A DNA stretch of 56,611 bases from Fibrobacter succinogenes (GTDB taxonomy: Bacteria > Fibrobacterota > Fibrobacteria > Fibrobacterales > Fibrobacteraceae), in contig CACZAD010000027.1 in the NCBI GenBank assembly GCA_902779055.1, positions 1-56,611 on the forward strand, given 5' to 3'. Below, in pieces: positions 25,741 through 35,000 of the stretch. A program made the translations under genes and the position numbers. Below the pieces are notes generated by a model. It saw only the letters and a list, made by a program, of their open reading frames with translations. It made no database searches and was not told where the DNA came from. The number at the start of each line of letters is the position of its first letter. Position 1 is the first letter of the stretch.

Positions 25741-26763
25741 CTAATTGCCTAATTTTGGCAATATAACGTTATGAATGTTTTCGAGATAGCGTCTTAACGG
25801 AATCAATTTGTCACTGAATACTTCCAGGCGTTCGTCAAACGGGGCATCGTTCACGACGGTTTCCGGTGCGATATCGCCGTTCTCGCATACATAAGCGATA
25901 ACATCCATCAAGAACTTTTCTTGGTCAGCGTTCAATACGCTGCCAGTAAGAAATTCATTGAACTGTTCCATGGCATGTTTCCGATTAACGCCAATCAGTG
26001 AGCGAATCAGAATCGCCACATTCTCGCCACAGGGCATGCCATTGGTTAACTTGGCATAATCTTCCTTGGAACCCAGGTCTTTCCACATAACCTTTTCTAG
26101 TTCGATAATATCATCGTTCGTGAGTTGTTCCAGATTATAAATCTTTCGTAGGACCGGGTTATCATCCTTGCTAGCAAGGTAATCCATCACCTTCTGCTTG
26201 TAGGTCACACGAGTCTGTATTCCGCCGCTTTCACCGTCGTCGGTTACGACATCTTCGATATCCACCGTCCAAGTCTTGCCTCCGTCACCAACCAGGAACT
26301 TGATAAGGTCGCGGAGTTCCATACGAACTTTCTCCAGCCAGCGCAACGACAAATTGTCCCATGCCGTCGAATTCAGCACTTCCTTGATGGTATCCATCTT
26401 GGCAACCACTTGCGGGATAGTCGCCTTGGTCATCAAGCGTTCTGCCAGATTCCTTACATGAACAATGGGCTTACTAGCGTTAAATTCCTCATTCACAAAA
26501 CCTAGCTCAATTGCCAGAACTAGTACATCGAATTTCTTTGCGTTTTCGTCTTGCGTGTTATGCGGCAACAACGGGGCAATATCAAGTTTTAATGTCTGCA
26601 CATTGGCGGCGGTCAAGCAAACCCATGCTTCATCTGTCTTGAAATGACTTACGGCTTCCCAACGATTGCGAACAGAAATATGACTATCTGAAAGCGACGA
26701 AAAAGGAGATAGGATTGCTGGTAAATTTTGGAGCGGCTTCTTTAAGATGGGAGCGGATTTCAT
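25741..26763 (-). pseudogene. Type I restriction HsdR, C-terminal fragment
   Basis: The 340-residue ORF matches only the C-terminal third of EcoEI-type HsdR subunits: TDEAWVCL, the FDVLVLAIELG helix, TIPQVVAKM, VRMELRDLIKF, and the terminal IRSLIGVNRKHAMEQF and FLMDVIAY motifs. The endonuclease and helicase domains are absent, and no continuation lies in the 150 bp upstream. The first ~30 residues do not look like HsdR and probably replace the lost part. It is therefore a decayed subunit. It diverges from the hsdS gene. It differs from the intact hsdR at 40595, so it comes from a separate system. Confidence 0.75.
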
Positions 26764-26917
26764 GCCTTAACAGCGAAGGTCGTTAGATGAACTGCTACTC
26801 CCGATTTTCGCTGAATTTCGGAAGTAATACTCCCGTTTTTCTTGCCTTTTTTATGGTTTACGCGTTATTTTCGACAAAAATGAACTATTTTCAAATTTAA
26901 GGTATCGGAAAAGTGGA

Positions 26918-27928
26918 ATGATGAAACGGCTTGGTGACTACATACGGCCCGTAGATGTGCGGAACAGGGACTTGAAAGTGACGCGGTTGATGGGCATAAA
27001 TATTGAAAAGCGATTTATGCCGTCGGTTGCAAATGTTGTCGGCACGGATTTGTCGAATTATAAGGTTGTTTCGAAAGGGCAATTTGCTTGCAACTTGATG
27101 CACGTTGGTCGCGACGAAAAAATTCCAGTCGCTTTGCAAAAGGATGACGAGCCGATAATTGTCTCGCCAGCCTATGTTGTTTTTGAAGTCGTTGATACGA
27201 ATGTTTTGTTGACCGAATATCTGATGATGTGGTTCTCCCGTTCAGAATTTGATCGGAATGCCTGGTTCTATACTGACGGAGATGTTCGCGGAGGTATGGA
27301 TAGGGACGCTTTGTTTGATATGCAAATCCCCGTTCCCGCGATAGAAAAACAGCGCGAAATCGTCGCCGAATACAACACCCTCGCCACCCGCATCGAAACC
27401 AACAAGAAACTCATCGCCACCCTCGAACAAACCGCCCAAACCCTCTACCGCCACACCTTCTTGGGTGAGATAGCTGAGTTCGGTAATGGTAAATTGACAG
27501 AATTGTGCGATGGAGAATATCCTGTTTATGGTGGAAATGGGATTGTCGGGTTTACTGATGATTTCAATGCAGAAAATGTGATTGTAATTGGTCGAGTTGG
27601 CGTGAATTGCGGATGTCTTTATCTTGAACCGAATAAATGCTGGATAAATGATAATGCGATAAAGGGCTTTTCAAAGGGATTGCCCATAGAGTTTTTGTAT
27701 TGGCATATGAAAAACATGGATCTAAATGCCCAAAGTGAAGGCTCGAGCCAACCGTTGATTACACAAGGGATATTGAATAATCAAGAATGCCTGCTGCCAT
27801 CAGTGAAGTGTGTAGAATCTTTTGCTGATAAAGTGAAAGTGTTAATGAATGAATTTCGTTTAAAAGAAAAAGAAAACCAAACCCTAACCCAAATGCAAAC
27901 CCTTCTCCTCTCTAAAATAGGTGGTTAA
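26918..27928 (+). CDS. hsdS: Type I restriction-modification specificity subunit HsdS
   Basis: The 336-residue protein has two target-recognition domains (residues ~1-135 and ~175-300), each followed by a helical spacer: IPVPAIEKQREIV ... TLATRIETNKKLIATLEQTAQTLYRHTF (in pieces, ~137-172) and NQTLTQMQTLLLSKI at the end. HsdS sets the DNA sequence recognised by the HsdM/HsdR complex. The spacers are GC-rich and the recognition domains AT-rich, the mosaic expected when recognition domains are exchanged. No hsdM is in the window. The stop TAA abuts the GTG of the next gene, so the peptidase at 27929 is translationally coupled to it. A second ATG at 26921 could also be the start. Confidence 0.85.
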   Translation: MMKRLGDYIRPVDVRNRDLKVTRLMGINIEKRFMPSVANVVGTDLSNYKVVSKGQFACNLMHVGRDEKIPVALQKDDEPIIVSPAYVVFEVVDTNVLLTEYLMMWFSRSEFDRNAWFYTDGDVRGGMDRDALFDMQIPVPAIEKQREIVAEYNTLATRIETNKKLIATLEQTAQTLYRHTFLGEIAEFGNGKLTELCDGEYPVYGGNGIVGFTDDFNAENVIVIGRVGVNCGCLYLEPNKCWINDNAIKGFSKGLPIEFLYWHMKNMDLNAQSEGSSQPLITQGILNNQECLLPSVKCVESFADKVKVLMNEFRLKEKENQTLTQMQTLLLSKIGG

Positions 27929-28816
27929 GTGAAAAAGAAAAAAGACTCTTACTGTTTAAAATATAAACCGTTTACTGATATAAGAATCGATGTTGTAAAA
28001 AGATCAGGATATACTATTTCTTATAGAAATGATGATACATGGATAATGGGAAATTGGTTTGGATCAACTGTGATTTCCTATGGAATGGTAAAGGTTGTAT
28101 GGCATTTGGCTTATATATATAACGTTTTTTATGCTAATTATATTGCGAATTTAGGTCCAATGATACCATATTTGTGTTTTAAACCGAATGATGTGTTGAT
28201 TAACAATTTAGATTTTCTTAGAAGAGAAGTGAAAAGTTTTTTTTCTTCAAAGTATATAGAAAAGATTTCAAATAAAGTTTCTCCGGATAATCAATTTATG
28301 GTGAAAAAAGAAGATTATGGAATAGTTAATACAACAGCAAAACGTGCTCTAGATTTTTTTATTCTTCACGAATATTCTCATTTTGTTGTTAAAAGGGATG
28401 GAATTACATTTAATGGGACTCAGGAAGAAAAAATAAAACAGGAAGAGGATTTTTGTGATAAAAATGCATTTGAAATTTATAAAGAGAAATATTTAAATGA
28501 AGGGAAAAAAGAAAATGTTTTAAGTGCGAAGATAGGCATGCAGATTGCATTGCTGATTTTAAATGCGGCTGGAATAGATTTAAAAAATTTTGGCATAGAT
28601 CATCCTGCATCGTATAAAAGAGTTATGAATGTTATGGGAAATTTATCTGAAGAAGATGATGATTCTTGGTGCTTGTTGACTGCTATTTTGGGCTTTGAAT
28701 GTCATTTTTTAGGAATTGCCATATCTCATAATAATATTTATGATGATTTTAAATCTGCTACATATGAGTATTTAAGCATGTTAGAGAGTTTGGAACAAGA
28801 ATGGAAAAAAGAATGA
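27929..28816 (+). CDS. HExxH zinc metallopeptidase-like protein (copy B)
   Basis: The 295-residue protein starts at GTG directly after the hsdS stop. It carries HEYSH at 147-151, E173-x2-C-D-x2-A at 173-180 and DHP-x3-KRV at 224-232, matching the motifs of the peptidase at 24679-25617. Some hydrophobic segments occur near residues 45-90 but no clear membrane helix. Base composition is strongly AT-rich, unlike the hsdS spacers. It stands first in a co-directional run with the Ntn hydrolase and KAP NTPase. I infer a zinc protease that acts when triggered, possibly on a host protein as Lit does on EF-Tu; that parallel is not demonstrated. Confidence 0.6.
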   Translation: MKKKKDSYCLKYKPFTDIRIDVVKRSGYTISYRNDDTWIMGNWFGSTVISYGMVKVVWHLAYIYNVFYANYIANLGPMIPYLCFKPNDVLINNLDFLRREVKSFFSSKYIEKISNKVSPDNQFMVKKEDYGIVNTTAKRALDFFILHEYSHFVVKRDGITFNGTQEEKIKQEEDFCDKNAFEIYKEKYLNEGKKENVLSAKIGMQIALLILNAAGIDLKNFGIDHPASYKRVMNVMGNLSEEDDDSWCLLTAILGFECHFLGIAISHNNIYDDFKSATYEYLSMLESLEQEWKKE

Positions 28817-28855
28817 GCCCTAAAAGCAATGTGTTAACTTTACAAAAGGAAAAAT

Positions 28856-29797
28856 ATGACAGTATTGGCAATACACAAAAGAAAAAAAGAAATAATTGTA
28901 GTCAGTGATTCTCGCTATTCGTTTGATGTTGTTTCGATGAAAGGAGATTCATCAGAAAAAATATTCCTTGACAATGGACCTAAGATTTTTAAACTTAATA
29001 CAAAAATCGATGGCCCATTGAACGAAAAAAAGGAATGTTCGGTTCTTTATCAGGGCTCGATAGGAATTGCGTTCGCTGGAAATGTTGATTTTATGTTGAC
29101 ATACAAATCTCGTTTAGAATGGGTGATGGAGTATTTGCAGGTGTCTACTTTAAACAAGAAAAGTTTCTCGGATATTATTGTTGATGTTGCTTTTGAAGAG
29201 TATAAAGATTTGTATGAAAGTACATGTGATAAATATATGGATGATACGGATGTCTGTTTTTTTATAAAAAATTCGGAGACAAATGATTTAGAATCATATC
29301 TTTTTTCAGTTGTATTTGAGGATGAGATGGACAATCCAGAGGCACGAAAACAATTGATAACAGAAAGTGTTTCTTTTTATGGCTCGGGAAAAGAATGGGC
29401 TCAATCAAAGTTTGATATCCTGAATAAAAATCGGGGTCTTCCAAGTAATATTTTGCAGCTAATGAAAATGATTGTTAAGGATTTGGAAAAACAAAGTAAT
29501 TCAGATGTAGGCGGTGATTTGCAATGTGGAAGATTGGATGAAAATGGTTTTGAAGTAGTTGGTGTTTTAGATTATGACGAAACATCTTTTAGTACTCCTT
29601 TTCATTATTGCTTTGGTGGAACACGGATGCATGAAAAAGATAAATATGGATCAGGAGTGAATGTGACAAGGGGCTTTCTTGAAGTTTATAATGAAAAAGA
29701 ATTACAAGAAAAAAATGATGAAGAACTTAAGCGTTGTATGGAATCGGCATTTGGGAAAAATTGGTCGAATATGAGTAATATGTGGGAAGAACAATGA
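28856..29797 (+). CDS. Proteasome-type Ntn hydrolase-like protein
   Basis: The 313-residue protein starts MTVLAI; removal of Met would expose Thr as an N-terminal nucleophile. Counted from that Thr, Asp17 falls exactly in VVSDSR, the position of the catalytic Asp17 of proteasome beta subunits and HslV. A lysine in NGPKIFKLN sits later than the usual Lys33, with a ~9-residue insertion. GIAFAGNVDFML matches the following buried strand. No propeptide is needed because Thr is residue 2. The C-terminal part (residues ~170-300) is extra compared with HslV (about 175 residues). It is preceded by AAGGA and its stop overlaps the KAP NTPase start (ATGA). An inducible protease or hydrolase working with an ATPase is inferred. 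Confidence 0.6.
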   Translation: MTVLAIHKRKKEIIVVSDSRYSFDVVSMKGDSSEKIFLDNGPKIFKLNTKIDGPLNEKKECSVLYQGSIGIAFAGNVDFMLTYKSRLEWVMEYLQVSTLNKKSFSDIIVDVAFEEYKDLYESTCDKYMDDTDVCFFIKNSETNDLESYLFSVVFEDEMDNPEARKQLITESVSFYGSGKEWAQSKFDILNKNRGLPSNILQLMKMIVKDLEKQSNSDVGGDLQCGRLDENGFEVVGVLDYDETSFSTPFHYCFGGTRMHEKDKYGSGVNVTRGFLEVYNEKELQEKNDEELKRCMESAFGKNWSNMSNMWEEQ

Positions 29798-31188
29798 TAT
29801 TGGAAGATCTCCTTTGTCGTGACCATTTCGTCTCCGTAGTCTCCAATATCGTTGAATCTAAAATTCAACAAAGGGAAGGCTATTCTTTTGCTATTGATGG
29901 CGAATGGGGCTGTGGAAAAACTACAGTTCTTGATATGTTGGAAGAACGATTGAAAAAATGTTATCTTGTTATTCGGTATAATTGCTGGAAATACGATTTT
30001 TATGAAGAGCCCCTGATAGCCTTGCTTTCGGAATTTGCAAAAGCGATAAATGCAGAACAAGCCTTTGAATTTGAAGAAAATGAAAAGAAAGTGTGGGAAA
30101 TTGCAGGAAAAATATGTTCGGATGTAACATCTAAATTGATTCAAGCTGGAACCGGTTTTGATATAAAGTCCGCTGTAAGATATGTTAATTCTATCCGTAA
30201 AATTGCTAAAGAAAAACGGATAAAATATGAGGATGTAAACAATAAACTTCCTATAGAATTCTTAATTGAGCAAATCCAAAATGATTTAGCAACGCTCTCG
30301 TCTTTTGAAAATCGTGGTATTGTCCTAATGGTTGATGAACTGGACCGCTGTCTGCCTGATTATGCGATTAAGGTTTTAGAGCGATTGCATCATTTTTGCG
30401 ACAATACGAGAATAATTCAGATTCTTGCAATTAACAAAAAGGAAATGTCTGGGAGTATCGCGAAGGCTTTTGGATATCCTAATACGGATTTCAATATGGT
30501 TGAGTATTTTGCGGACCATTATATGCAGAAATTTATCGACATGACATTGTCTTTGAATAATGGAACGTTGAATGATCCGCAAGTAGATTTACTCTCCTCC
30601 CTTGAAAAAAAATATAAGGAACAAGATAAACTGAATAAGGTTTTTGTAGCGGATTTCATAAGAAAGGTTTTGTGTGATATCCCTATGCGTAATTTGAAAC
30701 AGGCCATAAAATCTGTCAGTTCCATACATAATATAAGTCTTTGCGAATATTCTGAGAAGAATCATAAATTCTCATATGCATTAATGTGTGCGGAAATATT
30801 AGAATGTATTCAGTTGCTTTATTTTAAATATGAATCTGATATGCGTACAAGCGGCTCAAAAAACAATTTTGTCCGTGTAGAGTTAAATGCTTCCATGGAT
30901 GCTGTTCATAAGGATTTTAAAGATCGAGAACATGCTGATTTTAATATTCGAATTAGAAATTTCTTTTCAAGCAAGACAAATTTATTAGAGCCAATTTTTA
31001 CAGGGCGAAATGATGATGTTTATAATTTTAAATTGGATACGCCTCAAAATAAGATTTTATATATATTTATTCCTCCAGGTTGTGATTATTTGTCTTTTGA
31101 TATAAAGGCCGTTCCAGATTATTTAAAGAAAGATGCTGAATTCTTTAAAATTTTTAGACAAAATCTTAAAGAATTGAAAATCCAATAA
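29794..31188 (+). CDS. KAP-family P-loop NTPase
   Basis: The start chosen is the ATG overlapping the preceding stop; the frame also opens four codons earlier. The 464-residue protein has Walker A GEWGCGKTT (36-44), the KAP-type YNCWKYDFYEEP segment (62-73) and Walker B VLMVDELDRC (177-186), followed by ERLHHFCDN and INKKEM, all typical of KAP NTPases, a STAND-related group common in phage defence. Unlike many KAP proteins it lacks obvious membrane helices inserted in the domain. The C-terminal 150 residues are not recognised and may sense a ligand. Close coupling to the Ntn hydrolase suggests it controls or feeds that enzyme. Confidence 0.8.
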   Translation: MILEDLLCRDHFVSVVSNIVESKIQQREGYSFAIDGEWGCGKTTVLDMLEERLKKCYLVIRYNCWKYDFYEEPLIALLSEFAKAINAEQAFEFEENEKKVWEIAGKICSDVTSKLIQAGTGFDIKSAVRYVNSIRKIAKEKRIKYEDVNNKLPIEFLIEQIQNDLATLSSFENRGIVLMVDELDRCLPDYAIKVLERLHHFCDNTRIIQILAINKKEMSGSIAKAFGYPNTDFNMVEYFADHYMQKFIDMTLSLNNGTLNDPQVDLLSSLEKKYKEQDKLNKVFVADFIRKVLCDIPMRNLKQAIKSVSSIHNISLCEYSEKNHKFSYALMCAEILECIQLLYFKYESDMRTSGSKNNFVRVELNASMDAVHKDFKDREHADFNIRIRNFFSSKTNLLEPIFTGRNDDVYNFKLDTPQNKILYIFIPPGCDYLSFDIKAVPDYLKKDAEFFKIFRQNLKELKIQ

Positions 31189-31261
31189 TGGTAATCCTAG
31201 GTTTCGGTTCTTATTTTATATTTGAAATAGCTCAAAATTATCACGGCGCAAAGAGTAAAAA

Positions 31262-32053
31262 ATGGGTAATATTCATCCAGAAATTCAAAATGTATTAACA
31301 GATTGTGCAAAAACAATTCTTCCCCAGGTATATACGGATTTGGCTCAGCCTGGAGTAAGAGCTGTTGGTCAGGCTCTTGGAACGGTATTAGAATTATCTT
31401 CTACAATACTCCTTCCTTTAAAGTTGGTTAATGAAAAAGCCAAACTTCTTTTTGCCAAAAGATTGAACGAGTATAAAGAAAAATTAGAGTCTATTCCGGA
31501 AGAAAAGAGAACTAAAGTTTCCCCTGAACTGGGGACACCGATTTTAGACAAATTGACATATACAACGAATGATGAAATTGCAAGATTATTTACCAATTTG
31601 CTCGCAAATGCTTCTAATGAAGATAGAGCTAATTTAGCGCATCCTTCTTTCGTCTCAATGATTGAACGGTTATCTCCGGACGAGGCCCGTATATTGAATG
31701 CCATGCAAAAGTCAAATGACATTCTGTATTGCGATTTTGATGGAGTCCTTGCTGATGCATACATCCCCATACTTAAACATGTGACTGCTATTCAAAAATA
31801 TGTTGCATTGCAATATCCCCAAAATGAGTTGGCATATCTATCAAATTTGGAAAGCATGGGTATTTTGAAGGATTCTTTTCCAAAGGAAAAGGTTGATGAA
31901 CCGCTTTATGCTGAAATTATGGAGCTTCATAGAATCAATCAAATTGGAAAACAAAATGTTCCGTCAAAATATAGAGATGCGATGCTAACTAGAAGTTTTT
32001 ATAGCGTAACTCCATTTGGAAGAATGTTTATTGAAGCTTGTACTATGGTTTAA
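31262..32053 (+). CDS. DUF4393/Abi-alpha-like protein
   Basis: The 263-residue protein shows the Abi-alpha (DUF4393) pattern: QVYTDLAQPGVRAVGQALGTV, then a hydrophobic stretch STILLPLKLV, a PELGTPILDKLTYTT motif, LFTNLLANAS and AHPSFV..IERLSPDEA (given in pieces). Such proteins are linked to abortive infection. A helical C-terminal region follows with no visible enzyme motif. It lies 73 bp after the KAP gene with AAGAG upstream, and 20 bp before the metallophosphoesterase gene, so it probably belongs to one of these units. Its mode of action is unknown. Confidence 0.7.
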   Translation: MGNIHPEIQNVLTDCAKTILPQVYTDLAQPGVRAVGQALGTVLELSSTILLPLKLVNEKAKLLFAKRLNEYKEKLESIPEEKRTKVSPELGTPILDKLTYTTNDEIARLFTNLLANASNEDRANLAHPSFVSMIERLSPDEARILNAMQKSNDILYCDFDGVLADAYIPILKHVTAIQKYVALQYPQNELAYLSNLESMGILKDSFPKEKVDEPLYAEIMELHRINQIGKQNVPSKYRDAMLTRSFYSVTPFGRMFIEACTMV

Positions 32054-32073
32054 AATCAAAAAAAGGAAAAAAA

Positions 32074-35000
32074 ATGGCAAAAATAGGATTTATTCATCTT
32101 ACTGATTTACATATAACGCAAGATACCGTATTAAAACCGGCTGAAAAAGTTGTTTCTGCGATTAAAGCTGATTGGCTTGATGTAAAACATTTGTACTTGA
32201 TTTTATCTGGGGATATTGCATTTTCTGGTTGTAAAGAGCAATATGAGATTGCAGAAAAATGGATTAGTTCCATTCTCTTAGAAATACAAGAAAGGATAAA
32301 AATTCAAACAACTGTATATTTATCACCTGGCAACCATGATTGTGATTTTACAAAAAGTACGAATATTCGGAGTATTATTTTGAAAGATTTACTTGAAAAT
32401 GGTTACAAAAATTTAGATCGTAGTTATATTGACAATTGTGTAAGCATTCAAGCAGATTATTGGGATTTTTATAGGCGTATAAACTCAAAATCAAGAGAAA
32501 TAGAAAAATCCATATTTTATGAGGTTGAAGAAACAACTGATTGTAATTTGTGCTTTTGTGAAATAAATACTGCAATGACTTCCGTATTTAACGAATCTGA
32601 AACACGTCTTTTTGTTCCTGTAAAAAATTTTCCTCGTTTTTCTTCTGATGGAACAATTAGAGTCGCTGTATTTCATCATCCGTTATCTTGGCTGACGTCG
32701 CAAAATGAAGACAATAACAAAAATGAGTTTAGGACATATTTGCAGAATAATTTTGATTTTGCATTTTGCGGTCACGAACACAATTTTAATGCTAGAGAAG
32801 AAACAAATATTTCTACAAGAAAAGGATTTGTTGATATTTGTGGCGCTTCTTTTAATTTTCAAGAAAAAGACAAGGTGTGTTCCGAATTTCAAACAATAGT
32901 ATTTGATACTGAAACAAAGGAACTAAAAATAAAAACATATTATTTTAAAGATGATATGTTCTGTGAAAAAAATAAAGATTCTTTAAATATTGATAGACTT
33001 GATTCGGGAATTACAGGTAAGTACCACAAAAAAGACTTTGTTAATGATATAGAGAAAATCGATTTCACATTACCAAATAAAGAAGGAAAGCAAGCTGTAT
33101 TAAGGGATATTTTTATATACCCAAATCTTGAAAAGTCATCATCTTCTGATGAAAAAAATTATTATCCTTCAGGAAAAATTTTAGATGATGATTCTGAAAT
33201 ACTTGTCATTGATGGCGACGCTCAAAGTGGAAAAACTTCTCTTGCTATAAAGTTGTTTCTTGATACGGAAAAAAAATCTATATTGTCGCTTTTTCTAAAA
33301 AATAAAGATATTCGCGTTCGAAAAAATAAAGCGGAAGAAGATATTGAAAAAATTATCAAAACATCCTTTGAAAAACAATATGAGGTTGCTTGTAAATCAT
33401 TTGAAGAGTTTAAGCAACAAGAAAATAAAATTCTATTCATTGATGACTTTTCTATCGAATCTCTCGGAAAAGAAAACTTTAGAGTCTTTTTTGAATATCT
33501 TAAGAATGTATTCGAAAAAATATTTATTTTCACTACCTCTAGTTTGAATTGGCAAATAAAATTAAAAGGGTTGTTTGATGGACATGTGTCCTTTTTCAAA
33601 ATATTGCCATTTAACAATAAACAAAGAAGTGAATTATGTGAGAAATATTTCACCTTTTATGAAAATAGAGATTTTGATAAAGAAGAGAATGATGATTTAG
33701 ACTTGTTGAAGAATTGCTGCGTTATGCTAAGACAGATTATGCATAACAGAATTATTCCATCTTATCCCATATACATTTTAACATTATTACAGGCTCAAAA
33801 GAATTTCCCCGCTCGAAATTTTGAAAAGACGTCCTACTCAGAATGTTATAGGATGTTAATTAATTTGGCTTTAATGAAGGGTGGCTATATTAAGGATGAT
33901 GAAGTCAATATGCGAGTTCGTTTCTTGGAGGAGTTATCCTTTTGGATTTATAAAAGAAAGGATCTTCGTTTTACAAAAGAAGAATACGATTCATTTTCTC
34001 AAGAATATGCTCAAAAATATATAGTTGAGTGTCCAAATGCTTTTTTATCTACTTTTTTGAATGTAAATATATTGAAAAAGGATGATGAGCTATATTCTTT
34101 TTCATATCGATACATTTATTATTATCTAGTTGCGGGAAAAATAGCTAAAAATATAGATAAGAAAGAAGGAAAAGAAATAGTTGAAGAACTGTGTTCAAAT
34201 TTGAATTCACTAGAAAATGCAAATATCTTAATTTTTATTGCTAATTATACTGAAAGTGAAAATCTCTTGGATGAGGTTTCCTTTGCAACAATGTTGCCGT
34301 TTGAAAATTATAAAACAGCGACCCTAGATGTTAAGAGTGAATATTTCAACTTCATAAATGAGGTTGTTGAGAAAATTTCATCTTCTGTCATCCAGGGAGA
34401 TGTAGATCCTTATGAAACTCATAAAGAGATTCAAGAGGATTTAGATGAAGTGGAAAATAAAGATACTCAGGATAATGAAGGTAATGTGGACTCTTCAGAT
34501 GTTCTTGCTCCTATTCTACAATCCTTTAGATCAACAGAAATTCTTGGACAGATAATAAAAAATCGATACGCATCAATAAAAAAGGAAAAACTTCAGGAAA
34601 TGATGCAAAATGTTTTTGAATGTGGTTTTCGAACACTAGACTTTTTTTGTCAAGAATTAATTCGCGCAAAAGACGATTTAGTTTTGGCTTTAACAAAAGA
34701 GTTGGAAAAAAAGAAAAATAAAAAAGATGATCCTCAAAAAATAAAACAGACCGCAAATAATATCGTAAGAATGTTTTCCTATTTTATTTGTCATATGATG
34801 ATATATAAAATATCAAATGCAGTTGCTCAAAAAAACATTACTTCAGTAGCGGATGAAACTGCATCAAAGATTAATTCTAAAGAAAATTCTCCCGTTGCAA
34901 AATTAACAGCTTTTTCTATAGCATTATCTTCTGGAAAATTTAATATGAAAAAATTAGAAGAGCTACAGGATGAATTTTACAAGAAAAATGTACTAGCTCA

